This document shows, piece after piece, positions 13,225 through 13,283 of a DNA stretch of 13,283 bases. The DNA lies in NCBI GenBank assembly GCA_030831045.1, contig JAURMB010000059.1:1-13283 (forward strand), written 5' to 3'. How positions within the stretch are numbered: the first letter of the stretch is position 1; each line of letters begins with the position of its first letter. The notes beneath the pieces are model-generated. The model saw only the letters and a list, made by a program, of their open reading frames with translations. It had not been told where the DNA came from and ran no database searches. Source of the stretch: Schleiferiaceae bacterium (lineage in GTDB: Bacteria > Bacteroidota > Bacteroidia > Flavobacteriales > Schleiferiaceae). Both the position numbers and the translations under genes were made by a program.

Positions 13225-13283
13225 ATGAAGACCGTTTTACATCCCGCATCGAGCCGCGGAACTGCGGACCACGGCTGGCTCAA
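13225..13283 (+). CDS. Pirin-family protein, N-terminal fragment
   Basis: The open frame from ATG 13225 to the window end gives 19 complete codons: MKTVLHPASSRGTADHGWL. This is the characteristic N-terminus of bacterial pirins of the YhhW type (cupin-fold proteins, some with quercetin 2,3-dioxygenase activity), where MK-(T/V)-(V/I)-H-x-A-x-S/T-R-G-x-x-x-H-G-W-L is strongly conserved. The His-Gly-Trp-Leu end of this motif is intact. The metal-binding cupin residues lie beyond the edge. The start is supported by the promoter box 4 bases upstream and the terminator of the previous gene. The call rests on a short stretch, but one that is distinctive. Confidence 0.75.
   Translation, partial: MKTVLHPASSRGTADHGWL

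Noticed and set aside
1..13283. Mobile elements, CRISPR arrays, toxin-antitoxin or phage-defence genes
   Set aside because: Searched by eye on both strands; every long frame is explained by a recognised chromosomal gene, and no repeat arrays or transposase motifs are visible.

Overview
The window is a gene-dense chromosomal segment from a member of the Bacteroidota, probably a GC-rich lineage near the Flavobacteriales (I estimate mid-50s % GC). The phylum call rests on the -7 promoter box TAnnTTTG found just upstream of most transcription units, A-rich rather than Shine-Dalgarno-like start regions, the Bacteroidota form of FabI, and the crtI-crtB carotenoid layout. It looks like core chromosome. 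I see no transposase, phage gene, integrase or CRISPR array.

Layout. Positions 1-372 are the 3' end of fabI (enoyl-ACP reductase), closed by a hairpin terminator. Positions 442-2025 (minus) are prfC (release factor 3). Positions 2100-2999 (plus) encode a MerR-type regulator with a B12-binding domain and the photoreceptor signature W-x9-E-H. A 114-bp regulatory gap (3000-3113) follows. It holds a duplicated bipartite operator-like element and one promoter. Seven tightly packed plus-strand genes come next (3114-8848): ECF sigma factor, crtI, crtB, idi, a 6-pyruvoyltetrahydropterin-synthase-type enzyme, folE and a photolyase/cryptochrome. Their junctions overlap by up to 11 bp or are 0-1 bp apart. 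After that come a minus-strand conserved gene of unknown function (8839-10260), a divergent metallo-beta-lactamase-fold hydrolase (10289-11071), a minus-strand dihydroorotase-like gene without the metal-binding histidines (11068-12330), tRNA-Pro(CGG) with a terminator, a secreted PDZ-domain protein (12556-13155), a third terminator, and the first 19 codons of a pirin-family gene (13225 to the window end).

How the genes work together. The central block reads as a light-response regulon. An adenosylcobalamin-type photoreceptor-repressor would hold the promoter at about 3057-3086 closed in the dark, by binding two copies of GTTTAAC-N15-TTAAACAAA. Light would release it, giving an ECF sigma factor with no anti-sigma gene beside it, carotenoid synthesis (idi supplies isoprenoid precursor, crtB makes phytoene, crtI desaturates it), pterin synthesis (folE plus the PTPS-type enzyme) and photolyase. 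Linkage of B12 photoreceptors to carotenoid genes is known. The features I would look at again are the duplicated operator, the replacement of the light-state histidine ligand by Gln in the sensor, and the coupling of a biopterin-type pathway directly to a photolyase gene.
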